A stretch of 49,804 nucleotides of DNA, taken from positions 1 through 49,804 of the forward strand of contig CANQTO010000017.1 of NCBI GenBank assembly GCA_947626785.1. Direction: 5' to 3'. This DNA comes from an uncultured Oscillospiraceae bacterium. GTDB taxonomy: Bacteria > Bacillota > Clostridia > Oscillospirales > Oscillospiraceae. Made by a program: the position numbers and the translations under genes. Positions 26,528-34,784 of the stretch are shown piece by piece (position 1 is the first letter of the stretch; each line of letters opens with the position of its first letter). Under the pieces are notes generated by a model. That model did not search any database. It worked only from the letters and a program-made list of their open reading frames with translations, and had not been told where the DNA came from.

Positions 26528-26562
26528 AAGGACGGTATGGCAGAACCATACCGTCCTTTTAG
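26528..26562 (+). terminator. Terminator upstream of the moa promoter
   Basis: A 13-bp stem (AAGGACGGTATGG, 26528-26540, with 26546-26558) and a CAGAA loop are followed by a short T run. It probably ends transcription from rpsF or the palindrome block. Confidence 0.8.
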
Positions 26563-26563
26563 C

Positions 26564-26592
26564 TTGAAAAAAAGATCCTATACCGGTATAAT
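26564..26592 (+). promoter_or_regulatory. Promoter of the moa operon
   Basis: TTGAAA (26564-26569), a 17-bp spacer and TATAAT (26587-26592). The leader to moaC is only about 33 nt, too short for a molybdenum-cofactor riboswitch. Confidence 0.82.
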
Positions 26593-26631
26593 AGATGATA
26601 GGATTTTATCGGAAAGCCGGTGAAAGGCAAA

Positions 26632-27129
26632 ATGAACGATTCTCAGTTTACCCATATCGACGCCCAGGGCAACGCCCGGATGGTGGACGTGAGCGGCAAG
26701 GCCCCCACCAGCCGCACGGCCGTGGCCGTGGGCCGCATCGCCATGAGCGAGGCCTGCTTCGCCGCGGTCCGGGACCGGACCGCCAAAAAGGGCGACGTGC
26801 TGGGCGTGGCCCAGGTAGCGGGCATCATGGCCACCAAGCGCACGGCGGAGCTGATCCCCCTGTGCCACCTGCTGAACCTGACCAAGAGCCAGGTGGAGTT
26901 CACCCTGCACCCGGAGAGCCTGGAGATCGAGGCGGTGTGTACCGTCCGCTGCGAGGGGAAGACCGGCGTGGAGATGGAGGCCCTGACCGGCGTCAGCCTG
27001 GCCCTGCTGACCGTGTACGACATGTGCAAGGCCATCGACAAACGCATGGAGATCCGGAACATCCACCTGGTGGAGAAGCACGGGGGCAAGAGCGGGGACT
27101 TTTTCTTTGACGGGGAGGCGGGCCTGTGA
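26632..27129 (+). CDS. moaC: Cyclic pyranopterin monophosphate synthase
   Basis: 165-residue MoaC, which with MoaA converts GTP to cyclic pyranopterin monophosphate in molybdenum cofactor synthesis. The family start [18 protein letters not shown], the active-site stretch [11 protein letters not shown] and the later [14 protein letters not shown] and DMCKAIDK are present. ATG 26632 is preferred; an in-frame GTG lies 12 nt earlier. The stop overlaps the moaA GTG start. Confidence 0.96.
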   Translation: MNDSQFTHIDAQGNARMVDVSGKAPTSRTAVAVGRIAMSEACFAAVRDRTAKKGDVLGVAQVAGIMATKRTAELIPLCHLLNLTKSQVEFTLHPESLEIEAVCTVRCEGKTGVEMEALTGVSLALLTVYDMCKAIDKRMEIRNIHLVEKHGGKSGDFFFDGEAGL

Positions 27130-28094
27130 TCGACCGATACGGACGGGAAATAGATTATATGCGCATTTCCGTCACCGACCGCTGCAACCTCCGCTGCCGC
27201 TACTGTATGCCGGAGGATCTGATCTCGGTGGACCACGGGGATATCCTGCGCTATGAGGAGCTGCTGCGCGTCTGCGCGGCGGCGGTGGAGCTGGGTATCC
27301 GCAAGTTCAAAATTACCGGTGGGGAGCCTCTGGTGCGCCTGGGCTGCGCGGACTTTATCGCCCGGCTGAAAAAGCTGCCGGGGGTGGAGCAGGTGACGCT
27401 GACCACCAACGGCCTGCTGCTGGAGGAGAACCTGGACGCCCTGTGCGCGGCAAACCTGGACGGGGTCAACATCAGCCTGGACGCCCTGGACGAGGACCTG
27501 TTCCGGCAGATCTGCGGGGGCCGGGGCTCCGCCGCCCAGGTGCTCTCCGCCGTCCGAAAAAGCGTGGAGCGGGGGCTGAAGACCAAGCTCAACACGGTGA
27601 TCTTAGAGGAGAATGCCGGCCAGGCGGAGAGCCTGGCAGCCCTGGCCGGAGAGCTGCCGGTGGACGTGCGCTTTATCGAGCTGATGCCCATCGGCTTCGG
27701 CGTCACCCTGAACAGGGCCAGCCCGGATGCGCTACTGGAGCGGCTGAAGCTCCGCTGGCCGGACCTGGAGCCCACGGACGAGAGACGGGGCAACGGCCCC
27801 GCCCACTATTATAAGAGCGCCGCCCTGCAAGGGCGCATCGGCTTCATCGACGCGGTGAGCCATAAGTTCTGCCAGAGCTGCAACCGGGTGCGCCTGACCG
27901 GCACGGGGCTGTTGAAGCCCTGCCTCTGCTACGACGAGGCGGCGGACCTGCGGGCGCTACTGCGTTCCGGCTGTGACGACGAGGAGCTGCGGCGGGCCAT
28001 GGAGGAGCGCATATACAACAAGCCCCGGGCCCACAGCTTTGACAGCCCCCGGGACATCACGGAAAAGAAGGCTATGAGCCAGATCGGAGGCTGA
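27126..28094 (+). CDS. moaA: GTP 3',8-cyclase (radical SAM)
   Basis: 322-residue radical SAM enzyme. The N-terminal [4Fe-4S] motif CX3CX2C is C20, C24 and C27. TGGEPLVR follows, and the C-terminal cluster motif begins at [12 protein letters not shown] with a third Cys in LKPCLC. The C-terminal end is Gly-Gly, as in functional MoaA. The GTG start overlaps the moaC stop by 3 nt (GTGA), so translation is probably coupled. It is oxygen-sensitive, fitting an anaerobe. Confidence 0.97.
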   Translation: MIDRYGREIDYMRISVTDRCNLRCRYCMPEDLISVDHGDILRYEELLRVCAAAVELGIRKFKITGGEPLVRLGCADFIARLKKLPGVEQVTLTTNGLLLEENLDALCAANLDGVNISLDALDEDLFRQICGGRGSAAQVLSAVRKSVERGLKTKLNTVILEENAGQAESLAALAGELPVDVRFIELMPIGFGVTLNRASPDALLERLKLRWPDLEPTDERRGNGPAHYYKSAALQGRIGFIDAVSHKFCQSCNRVRLTGTGLLKPCLCYDEAADLRALLRSGCDDEELRRAMEERIYNKPRAHSFDSPRDITEKKAMSQIGG

Positions 28095-28097
28095 GAG

Positions 28098-28607
28098 ATG
28101 GACATCGAGGAGCGCAAAAGCCCCCGCCCCTGGCAGGCGGCGGTGCTCGTTATCAGCGACCGGATCTTTCAGGGCGAGGCCGCGGACGAGAGCGGCCCCG
28201 CCCTCATCCAGCGCCTGACGGACGCGGGCTATGAGGTGGCTGAACAGCTCCTGCTCCCCCAGGAGGCGGACGTTTTGAAGCGGCATCTGAGCCGCCTGGC
28301 CGATCAGCGGCAGCTGGACCTGGTCTTCACCGCCGGGGGCACCGGCTTCGGGCCCCGGGACCTCGTGCCGGAGGTCACCCTGGCCGCGGCGGACCGGCAG
28401 GTGCCGGGCATCGCCGAGGCTATGCGGATGGAGAACCTGAGGATCACCAAGCGGGCCATGTTCTCCCGGGGGGTCTCGGTCCTCCGGGGCAAGACTCTGA
28501 TCGTCAACCTGCCCGGCAGCCCCAAAGCCTGCATGGAGGACCTGGATGTGTTCCTGGACGAGCTCCCCCATGCCCTGGGCATGCTGCGGAAGCAGAAAGC
28601 CGAATAA
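28098..28607 (+). CDS. MogA/MoaB-family molybdenum cofactor protein
   Basis: 169-residue protein with the molybdopterin-binding fold that adenylates molybdopterin or assists molybdate insertion. AVLVISDRIFQGEAADESGP opens the fold and TAGGTGFGPRD is the nucleotide/pterin-binding motif. IVNLPGSPKACMEDL closes it. It starts 3 nt after moaA. MogA and MoaB cannot be separated by eye. moaD, moaE, moeA and molybdate transport genes are not in the window. Confidence 0.92.
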   Translation: MDIEERKSPRPWQAAVLVISDRIFQGEAADESGPALIQRLTDAGYEVAEQLLLPQEADVLKRHLSRLADQRQLDLVFTAGGTGFGPRDLVPEVTLAAADRQVPGIAEAMRMENLRITKRAMFSRGVSVLRGKTLIVNLPGSPKACMEDLDVFLDELPHALGMLRKQKAE

Positions 28608-28706
28608 GGCACATAGGTTTCCCGTCTAAGGTTTTTTTAAGACTTTTCCTCTATTCTGAAGGCGCCGTAAAAAACCGCTTTCAGCGGAAGAAAGGAAAGG
28701 TCAAAG

Positions 28707-28919
28707 ATGGAAAACAAAGCCAGGGCGGTCTCCTATCTGGAGGCCAAGCACATCGTCCTCAGCGAACTGGGCCTTCGCCCCAGCGAGGCGCATTTTCTCT
28801 CCCACAAGCTGGAGGGGGACCACTACGTCATGGACTTCTGCACCGATTGGGTAAAGTACGAGGCCTATGTGTCCGCCGAAACGGGCGAGCTGCTGGGCCT
28901 GCACCATGAGCCCAAATGA
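28707..28919 (+). CDS. Small PepSY-like protein
   Basis: 70-residue protein preceded by AAAGGAAAGG. The opening YLEAKHIVLSELGL helix and the closing strands KYEAYVSAETGELLGL follow the PepSY pattern (helix, then a hydrophobic strand, then Y-x-V-x-A-x-TGE). There is no signal peptide or transmembrane segment, so it would be cytoplasmic. It is close behind mogA but has its own upstream region with a small CCGCTTTCAGCGG hairpin. Function unknown; the PepSY assignment is by pattern. Confidence 0.7.
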   Translation: MENKARAVSYLEAKHIVLSELGLRPSEAHFLSHKLEGDHYVMDFCTDWVKYEAYVSAETGELLGLHHEPK

Positions 28920-28928
28920 ACCGCCAAA

Positions 28929-28980
28929 AGCGCCGGCCTCTGCAAGTGGAGCAGGGGCCGGCGCTTTCTTGTTCTTATTT
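28929..28980. terminator. Convergent terminator, PepSY-like gene / GH13 gene
   Basis: A stem of about 10 GC-rich pairs (AGCGCCGGCC and complement) extended by TGC/GCA around an AAGTGGA loop (28929-28965) is followed by a T-rich tail. It sits between convergent stop codons and runs into the GH13 3' end. Confidence 0.8.
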
Positions 28981-30876
28981 TTTCATCCTACAGGGGAAAA
29001 AGCTCGCCTGCTTCGGCTCAAGCTTCAGGATGCCGTGGTTTTCGTCCAGGGGCGTGTAATCCAGCCGGCCGCCGAACAGGTCGGTCCCGCCCTGGGGTCC
29101 CTCCGCGCCGATGACGCCGAAGGGGATGCAGACCTCCTCCGGCCGGCCGCTGACGGAGAGGACGCCCACAAAGGCCTCCCCGGCCGTGAAGCGGGCCAGG
29201 GCCAGCACCTGGCCCTTGGCGTACAGGAACTTCATGCCCCCGTGGGACAGGGCCCGGTGCTCGGCCTTGGCTCTCGCCATGGTCCGGTGGACCCGGTAGG
29301 CCTCCGTTTGGGTGAAGTCCTCGCCCCAGGGCATGGGGAAGCGGCAGCCCTCGTTGTCTCCGGTCCAGCCGCCGATGGCCGCCTCATCCCCGTAATAGAT
29401 GCTGGCAGCGCCCGGGAGCATAAACTGGAAGATCACCGCCGCCCGCAGGGCCTGGGGGCCCAGCTGGGGGTAATTGTGCAGGCGGCTCACGTCGTGGCTG
29501 TCAAAGAGGTTGAACTGGTTCTGCTGGAGCGCGTAGGGCAGCCGGGACAGATACTGCGTCACCCGCTTTTCCGCATCCTCCGCCGTGAGCGGGCAATCCA
29601 CCTGCCGCAGCAGCGGGTGCCGCTCCAAAAACAGATCCTTCAGCCCTAAAAACTGCCGGATGACCCGGCCGCAGCCGAAATAGTTCATGGGCGAATCCCA
29701 CTCGCTCCCCTGGAGGTACTCGCTGCAGTCGCCCCAGTCCTCGGCCAGGATGTAGGCCTGGGGGTCGACCTGGCGGATGCTCCGGCGGATCTCCGGCCAG
29801 AGCTCGTGGGAGAGCTGGAGCTCGTCGTTGCGGCCGAACACGTCCGCCACATCGAAGCGCCAGCCGTCGATGCTGTAGGGGGGCTTGAGCCACTTTTTCA
29901 GGACTGAATCCTCCGCCCGGTAGACGGCATCCCGCAGGGCCGGGGAGCTGTAGTTCAAGGTGGGCATGTTGGCGTGGCCCAGCCAGCCGTGATAGCGGCC
30001 GCCGTCAAAGAAGTAATAGGCCCGCTCCGCCGCGTCCGGGTTGTGGTACGCCCCCTGGGAGAGGGGGAAGAAGGTCCCGTCCCGGTTGAACCACTTGTGC
30101 TCCGTGCCCGTGTGGTTGATGGAGATGTCCAGAATGAGCTTCATGCCCTGGGCATGGACCGCCTCCGACAGCGCCGCCAGGGCCTTGTCCCCGCCGAAAT
30201 GGGGGTCCACATGGAAGTAGTCCACGCAGTCATACTTGTGGACCGAGGGGGCGGCAAAAATGGGATTCAGGTACAGGGCGGTGACGCCCAGCTCCTTCAG
30301 ATAGGGCAGCTTCTGCCGGATGCCCTCCAGGTCGCCCCCGAAGAAGTCCAGGCAGTGCCCTTTTGAATAGGGCAGGGGCCGGTCCCGCCAGTCCATCTTT
30401 ACCGTGGGCCAGCCGTCCTGGGTATATTCGCCGGGCTGCACGTCGTTGCTCGGGTCCCCGTTGCAAAAGCGCTCCGGGAAGATCTGATAGAACACAGCCT
30501 CCTTTACCCAGGACGGCTGCACGTAGTCCGCCAGCAGCACGAAATCGTGCCCCGCGTCGGGGATATAGCCGGTGACGCCCTGCTGGGTGTAGAAATACAC
30601 CTTGTCCTCACAGACCAGATAGAACTGATAGGCGATGCGCGGCTCCGTGATCCGCAGCGGCGCCTCGTAGTAGCGGAGCCCTTGCCGGGTCCCGGCGGGC
30701 CGGGCCTCCTCCAGCTGTTCCACGCCGTTGTGCAGCGACCGGAGCAGCACATGCTTCACCGGCGCGTCCGCGTACATCCGCAGCCGGACCGTCACCGTCT
30801 CCCGGAGCTTGGGGGACGGGGAGGAGACGAAGTCCTCCGTCCCGTCGCTGTATACGCTCTCAAGCCAATCCTTCAT
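28975..30876 (-). CDS. GH13 alpha-amylase family enzyme (neopullulanase/cyclomaltodextrinase type)
   Basis: 633-residue intracellular-looking glycoside hydrolase with no signal peptide. The N-terminal beta domain (about 1-125) matches the CBM34-like module of maltogenic amylases and neopullulanases. The catalytic barrel has DISINHTG (region I), GWRFDVADV (region II, nucleophile Asp), ILAEDWGD (region III, acid/base Glu) and FDSHDVSRL (region IV). Expected activity is hydrolysis of cyclodextrins, pullulan or maltooligosaccharides taken up by the cell. The ATG at 30876 overlaps the upstream gene stop (ATGA), coupling it to a folate operon; AAGGAG lies 8 nt upstream. Confidence 0.93.
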   Translation of the reverse strand: MKDWLESVYSDGTEDFVSSPSPKLRETVTVRLRMYADAPVKHVLLRSLHNGVEQLEEARPAGTRQGLRYYEAPLRITEPRIAYQFYLVCEDKVYFYTQQGVTGYIPDAGHDFVLLADYVQPSWVKEAVFYQIFPERFCNGDPSNDVQPGEYTQDGWPTVKMDWRDRPLPYSKGHCLDFFGGDLEGIRQKLPYLKELGVTALYLNPIFAAPSVHKYDCVDYFHVDPHFGGDKALAALSEAVHAQGMKLILDISINHTGTEHKWFNRDGTFFPLSQGAYHNPDAAERAYYFFDGGRYHGWLGHANMPTLNYSSPALRDAVYRAEDSVLKKWLKPPYSIDGWRFDVADVFGRNDELQLSHELWPEIRRSIRQVDPQAYILAEDWGDCSEYLQGSEWDSPMNYFGCGRVIRQFLGLKDLFLERHPLLRQVDCPLTAEDAEKRVTQYLSRLPYALQQNQFNLFDSHDVSRLHNYPQLGPQALRAAVIFQFMLPGAASIYYGDEAAIGGWTGDNEGCRFPMPWGEDFTQTEAYRVHRTMARAKAEHRALSHGGMKFLYAKGQVLALARFTAGEAFVGVLSVSGRPEEVCIPFGVIGAEGPQGGTDLFGGRLDYTPLDENHGILKLEPKQASFFPCRMKK

Positions 30877-31460
30877 CCGTCTTTCTCCTTTCGGGGCAGG
30901 AAGAGCCCCGCCTCTGTGACCATGCCGTGGACCCGGATGTCGTGCTCCCCGGTCCATACTCGCTCCTGCCGCTGGACCTCGAAGGCCGCCAGCAGGATCG
31001 TTGCCCGGCGGCAGAGGGGCAGAAAGCGGTCATAATAGCCGCCGCCCATCCCCAGCCTGCGCCCCGCGGCGTCAAAGGCGGCGCAGGGGCAGAGCACCAG
31101 GTCGATCTCCTCCGGCGGGACGGGCCGGGCCTCCGGCAGGCCGGGGGTCTCGATGCCGTACCGGTCCCGCTCCCAGCGCCCTCCGGGCAGGAGGGCCAAC
31201 ATCTGCCGGTCCTTTAGGCAGCGGGGATAGAGGAGGCGCTTCCCCTCCCCGGCGGCCGCCGCTTCCAGATCGGAGAGGGACGCCTCGCTGCGAAAGGCCC
31301 GGTACAGGAAGACCGTCCCGGCCTCCCGCCAGGCCCGGCTCTCCCGGACGTTCCGGCAGAGCTGCCGGGACTTCTCCCGGCGCAGGGCCTCCGGCAGGGC
31401 GTCCCGGGCCGCCAGGGCCTGCCGCCGCTGCCGCTTTTTCAGCTCCTCCAGGCCGGTCAT
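30873..31460 (-). CDS. 5-formyltetrahydrofolate cyclo-ligase
   Basis: 195-residue MTHFS-family enzyme that uses ATP to convert 5-formyl-THF to 5,10-methenyl-THF. Features include the basic opening LKKRQRRQALAARDAL, the substrate region around LLYPRC, and the signature LGMGGGYYDRFL. Translation is coupled on both sides: its ATG overlaps the folD stop (ATGA), and its stop overlaps the GH13 ATG. It fits the one-carbon pathway formed by fchA and folD. Confidence 0.93.
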   Translation of the reverse strand: MTGLEELKKRQRRQALAARDALPEALRREKSRQLCRNVRESRAWREAGTVFLYRAFRSEASLSDLEAAAAGEGKRLLYPRCLKDRQMLALLPGGRWERDRYGIETPGLPEARPVPPEEIDLVLCPCAAFDAAGRRLGMGGGYYDRFLPLCRRATILLAAFEVQRQERVWTGEHDIRVHGMVTEAGLFLPRKEKDG

Positions 31461-32311
31461 TTCCCGGCGGCGGCCTCCGCCGCCTCGATCAGGTGCTTGC
31501 ACAGCACCGCCGTAGTCACCGCGCCCACGCCGCCGGGCACGGGCGTTATAGCTCTGACCGCAGGCTCCACCTTCTCAAAAGCCACGTCCCCGCAGATGCC
31601 GCCCTCCGGGGCGGCGTTGATGCCCACGTCGATGACCACCTGATCCGGGTTCGTAAAGCGCTCGTCCACCACCCCGGCCCGGCCCGCCGCGACCACTAAG
31701 ATCTCCGCCCGGCGGCAGACGGCGGGCATGTCCGCCGTCTTGGTGTGGCACATGGTGACGGTGGCGTCCCGGGCCTGGAGCAGCATGGACACGGGCTTGC
31801 CGATGACCAGGCTCCGCCCGATGACGGCCGCGTTCTTGCCCTTGAGCTCCACGCCGTAGTAGTCCAGGATCTCCAGGCAGGACTGGGCCGTACAGGGGGC
31901 AAAGCCCGCGCCCTTGCCCACGAAGACCCGGGTCAGGGAGGCCGAGGTCATGCAGTCCACGTCCTTCTCCGGCAGCAGGGCCTCGCAGGCGGCCCGCTCG
32001 TCCAGCTGCTCCGGCAGGGGGCGGCACAGCAGGCAGCCGTGGACCGCGGGGTCCGCGTTGACGGCCTCGATGACCGCCAGCAGCTCCTCCTGGGTGCAGT
32101 CCTCGGGCAGGACCCGGTTCAGCACCCGGATGCCCACCTTCTCGCAGCGCTTCATGGCGCCCCGCTCGTAGCGTAGGTCGCTCTCCTTCTCCCCCACCCG
32201 GACGATGGCCAGGCAGGGCGTCACGCCCTGTTCCTTCAGGGCTGCGGCCCGCTGGGCCAGCTCCTCGGTGAGGGCGGCGGCCACCGGCGCGCCCTTCAAA
32301 ATTTCAGCCAT
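31457..32311 (-). CDS. folD: Methylenetetrahydrofolate dehydrogenase/methenyl-THF cyclohydrolase
   Basis: 284-residue bifunctional FolD interconverting 5,10-methylene-, methenyl- and 10-formyl-THF. ATP-independent NAD(P) binding is suggested by VIGRSLVIGKPVSMLL. Catalytic-site sequences include YERGAMKRCEKVGI (tyrosine, with the usual lysine at K in GAMKRC) and CRPLPEQLDE. It ends with TPVPGGVGAVTTA. It overlaps fchA by 8 nt and the cyclo-ligase by 4 nt. Confidence 0.96.
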   Translation of the reverse strand: MAEILKGAPVAAALTEELAQRAAALKEQGVTPCLAIVRVGEKESDLRYERGAMKRCEKVGIRVLNRVLPEDCTQEELLAVIEAVNADPAVHGCLLCRPLPEQLDERAACEALLPEKDVDCMTSASLTRVFVGKGAGFAPCTAQSCLEILDYYGVELKGKNAAVIGRSLVIGKPVSMLLQARDATVTMCHTKTADMPAVCRRAEILVVAAGRAGVVDERFTNPDQVVIDVGINAAPEGGICGDVAFEKVEPAVRAITPVPGGVGAVTTAVLCKHLIEAAEAAAGK

Positions 32312-32942
32312 TGTTTTTCCTCCTCAAGGTCTCCAGCACCATGTCCGCCACCGCCTGGGCTCTAGGCACATAACAGCGGAGCATGGCCTCCGTCTCTTCT
32401 TCCAGCCGCCGGGCCTCCGGGTCTTCCGGCAGCAGCCGGGTATTCACCAGCACGTTCATGGCCGCCGCCTCTAAGGCGGCCCGGGCCGCCAGCGCGCCGC
32501 AGCCCACGTCCGACAGGAGCAGACGGCTCCCCTTCTGCCCCATCTCCTCCAGCAGCTCCACCGCCCGGCAGCCGTTCTCCATCAGCTCGAACACCGCCCG
32601 GCAGGCCCCCAGGGTGGCCCGGCGCAGGCGCTCCGGGGTCTCCGGATCGCTCTTGTCCAGGGCGTAAGCCCGGGACAGGGGTTCAAAGGCCGCCGCGTCC
32701 TCGTCGATCAGCTCCAGAAAGCGCAGGCGCAGGGCCTCCGCTTGGTTTATCATGCGCCGGATATCTTCCTCATAGGCGGCATACTTGGGCTTTCCCAGGG
32801 TCAGATTCCCCGCCATGGCGCAGAGCGCCGCGCCCAGCGCGGCCATCAGCGCGGCGGCGCCTCCCCCGCCGGGGACGGCGTCCCGGGAGGCAAGTTTTTC
32901 CGTAAAATCCGCACAGCTCTTGGTTTTCAGTGCTTCTGTCAT
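32304..32942 (-). CDS. fchA: Cyclodeaminase/cyclohydrolase family protein (FchA-like)
   Basis: 212-residue all-helical FTCD_C-family enzyme. The signature SRDAVPGGGGAAALMAALGAAL and MAGNLTLGKPKY is typical of methenyl-THF cyclohydrolase FchA or formimino-THF cyclodeaminase. AGGAGG precedes the ATG at 32942. As the promoter-proximal gene of a one-carbon operon next to folD, a cyclohydrolase role is the more likely; it could also feed in formimino groups from purine or histidine breakdown. Confidence 0.88.
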   Translation of the reverse strand: MTEALKTKSCADFTEKLASRDAVPGGGGAAALMAALGAALCAMAGNLTLGKPKYAAYEEDIRRMINQAEALRLRFLELIDEDAAAFEPLSRAYALDKSDPETPERLRRATLGACRAVFELMENGCRAVELLEEMGQKGSRLLLSDVGCGALAARAALEAAAMNVLVNTRLLPEDPEARRLEEETEAMLRCYVPRAQAVADMVLETLRRKNNG

Positions 32943-32972
32943 AGTTTTCCTCCTGGCTCTTCCGTTTTCGCT

Positions 32973-33001
32973 ATCATACCATTTCCCGGCCCGGAATTCA
33001 A
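32973..33001 (-). promoter_or_regulatory. Promoter of the one-carbon/GH13 operon
   Basis: On the minus strand: TTGAAT (33001-32996), a 17-bp spacer and TATGAT (32978-32973), 31 nt ahead of fchA. Confidence 0.78.
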
Positions 33002-33031
33002 TCCTGAGATCGTGGGCCTCGCTCCGCGCAG

Positions 33032-33062
33032 AAAAATCTCCCGCCGCTGTCTGCGGCGGGAG
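33032..33062 (-). terminator. Terminator of the XRE regulator gene
   Basis: A perfect 10-bp stem (CTCCCGCCGC and complement, 33038-33062, loop TGTCT) is followed on the minus strand by ATTTTTC. Confidence 0.85.
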
Positions 33063-33072
33063 TCGTGTTTGT

Positions 33073-34287
33073 TCACGGCTTGGAGGCGCTTTTCTTTTTC
33101 CGTGCAAAGCAGATCAGCGCGGCCAGGCCGGCCTCCAGAGGATAGGCCAACAGCAGGAGCTGGCCCACTGTCCGGGCGGTTGCCTCGGCTTCCCGCTGGC
33201 TCTCCTGGGTGCCCACCCGGATGGGCAGGCAGGTCTCCGTGTCCGGATAGGCGACCGTGACGGCGTCCCGGTTCCGGTGCCGGTAGGTGCAGACCGTCTC
33301 GCCCTGGCTGTTGACGATGCTCTGCAGGCTGTAGTCCGCGGGCGCTTCGGCCCCGCTGCTGTCTGGCCGCTTTGGCTCCTCCTGGCGGGAGATGTAGGCC
33401 GTGAAGTCCTCATAGCTGTCAAAAAGCAGCTCCTCCCGGTAGAGCGCCGCGTCGGTCGCCAGCCAATAGTGGACGGGCGCGGTGCAGAGCATGGCCAGGG
33501 CAGCCCCCAGGATGCAGCGCCGCCGGAGCCGGTCCTGGGCCCTCTGCTCCTGGGTAACGGGGAAGAAGGGCAGCCGGCGGCGGACCAGGACGTTGACCCC
33601 CGCGGCCAGAGCCAGGAAGAGGGCGCCGGACAGGGTCCCGTACAGGGGCCAGGTCAGGCCCGCAAGCCCCACCTGGGCAAAGGCGCTCTTGGCCGCCAGC
33701 ACCAGCAGGGGCAGCACGCCCCCGGCGAGGGCGGCGATGAGCATATAGACCCGCCCGGCCCAGCAGGCCAGCTTCCGCCGGCAGGCGTCCACCGCCTCCC
33801 CGGCATAGTCCTCCCCCAGGGATTGAAAGGCCCGGACCAGAAACACCGTCTCCAGGAAGGCCGCCGCCAGCAGGAAGAAGCAGGCCGCATAGAAGCCCAG
33901 CTCCGCCCGGCCGGCTGCGTTGAAGCAAGCGGCGGCGGGGACGCCCAGCAGCGCCACACCGGCCGCCGTCAGGCTGGCGGTGAGAAAGCTGCCGGCCCGG
34001 CGGCGCAGGAGGTTTTGCAGCTCCTTCTCCGATCTCCGGGCCTCCCGCTCCTCCCGGTCCGGGTCCGCCGGGGCGGCGGAGCGCTGGCCTCGGAGCAGTT
34101 CGTCGGCGGTGACGCCGAAGAGGTCTGCCAGGGCGGGGATCAGGCTCAGGTCCGGCAGGGTCTCCTCCCGCTCCCAGCGGCTGACCGCCTTGTCGGACAC
34201 GCCCAGCCGCTCCGCCAGTTCCCGCTGGGTCAGGCCCTGGGCCTTGCGCAGGGCCGCGATAAATGAACCGATACTTTTCTTTTCCAT
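33073..34287 (-). CDS. XRE-family regulator with membrane-embedded C-terminal domain
   Basis: 404-residue protein. The N-terminal Cro/C1 helix-turn-helix (about 5-66: LRKAQGLTQRELAERLGVSDKAVSRWE) is followed by a charged linker and four to six hydrophobic segments (about 98-120, 125-150, 180-200, 205-235, 260-285 and 375-395). An extracytoplasmic loop lies between the last two. This architecture suggests a one-component sensor that binds DNA from the membrane. An extended inverted repeat just upstream (34298-34341) may be its own operator. The ligand is not inferable. Confidence 0.85.
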   Translation of the reverse strand: MEKKSIGSFIAALRKAQGLTQRELAERLGVSDKAVSRWEREETLPDLSLIPALADLFGVTADELLRGQRSAAPADPDREEREARRSEKELQNLLRRRAGSFLTASLTAAGVALLGVPAAACFNAAGRAELGFYAACFFLLAAAFLETVFLVRAFQSLGEDYAGEAVDACRRKLACWAGRVYMLIAALAGGVLPLLVLAAKSAFAQVGLAGLTWPLYGTLSGALFLALAAGVNVLVRRRLPFFPVTQEQRAQDRLRRRCILGAALAMLCTAPVHYWLATDAALYREELLFDSYEDFTAYISRQEEPKRPDSSGAEAPADYSLQSIVNSQGETVCTYRHRNRDAVTVAYPDTETCLPIRVGTQESQREAEATARTVGQLLLLAYPLEAGLAALICFARKKKSASKP

Positions 34288-34297
34288 CAGAGCTTCC

Positions 34298-34341
34298 TTT
34301 CCTGACGCGTCATGGTCTTAATCTACCATTCCGTCAGGAAA
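34298..34341. promoter_or_regulatory. Extended inverted repeat upstream of the XRE regulator
   Basis: Perfect 10-bp arms TTTCCTGACG (34298-34307) and CGTCAGGAAA (34332-34341) enclose an inner ATGGT (34312-34316) / ACCAT (34325-34329). It lies 11 nt upstream of the XRE start codon, including its Shine-Dalgarno region. The two nested dyads suit two repressor dimers or an mRNA hairpin over the ribosome-binding site. Confidence 0.55.
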
Positions 34342-34401
34342 AATACCAGCCCTGAAACCGGAAATCACTCTCGCAAAGCGAGAATCGCCCCATAGGGCGG
34401 C

Positions 34402-34782
34402 TCACTTCAGCAGCTCATCCGACAAACGCAGGATCTCTGGCGCCAGCTTTTCCCGCTTCCGCCGGACCAGGCGCGTATAGACCGGCCAGGCGGCGATCAC
34501 GCCGGCGATGCCGATGAGCCCAATGACGATTCCGGGGACAAACAGCGTCTCTCCCCACACCATCGTGCAGCACATCCCGAGGCCCAGGATCAGGGTGCTG
34601 AGGATCCCGACGATCAGCGAAATGGCCGTCGCCCCCTTTGTGGCGCTCTCGTCCAGGCGGCGGAGCCGCTCCATGGAGGTCTCTTCTTTTGCCGGAGGTG
34701 CGTATTTGTCCCGGATCTTTCGGATCTCATCCTGTTCTCTGGCGGAATAGGTATAGGAAAAGCTCTCCTTCTTTTCGTCCAT
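34402..34782 (-). CDS. Small membrane protein with the GMC-x2-MVW motif
   Basis: 126-residue protein. A charged N-terminal half (about 1-48) is followed by two transmembrane helices (about 50-75 and 80-102) and a short basic tail. The first helix ends in LGLGMCCTMVWGE. The same pattern, GMGMCLVMVWD, occurs in the membrane protein at 37835-38203, so the two are related. ATG 34782 is used because GAGGA lies about 7 nt upstream; TTG 34788 would be too close. It is the last gene of the two-component operon. I recall related proteins labelled dihydropteridine reductase in public annotation; nothing here supports that activity. Confidence 0.72.
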   Translation of the reverse strand: MDEKKESFSYTYSAREQDEIRKIRDKYAPPAKEETSMERLRRLDESATKGATAISLIVGILSTLILGLGMCCTMVWGETLFVPGIVIGLIGIAGVIAAWPVYTRLVRRKREKLAPEILRLSDELLK

Positions 34783-34784
34783 GC

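Noticed and set aside
26593-26631. Possible molybdenum-cofactor riboswitch before moaC
   Set aside because: Only about 33 nt separate the expected transcription start from moaC, too short for the known structure.
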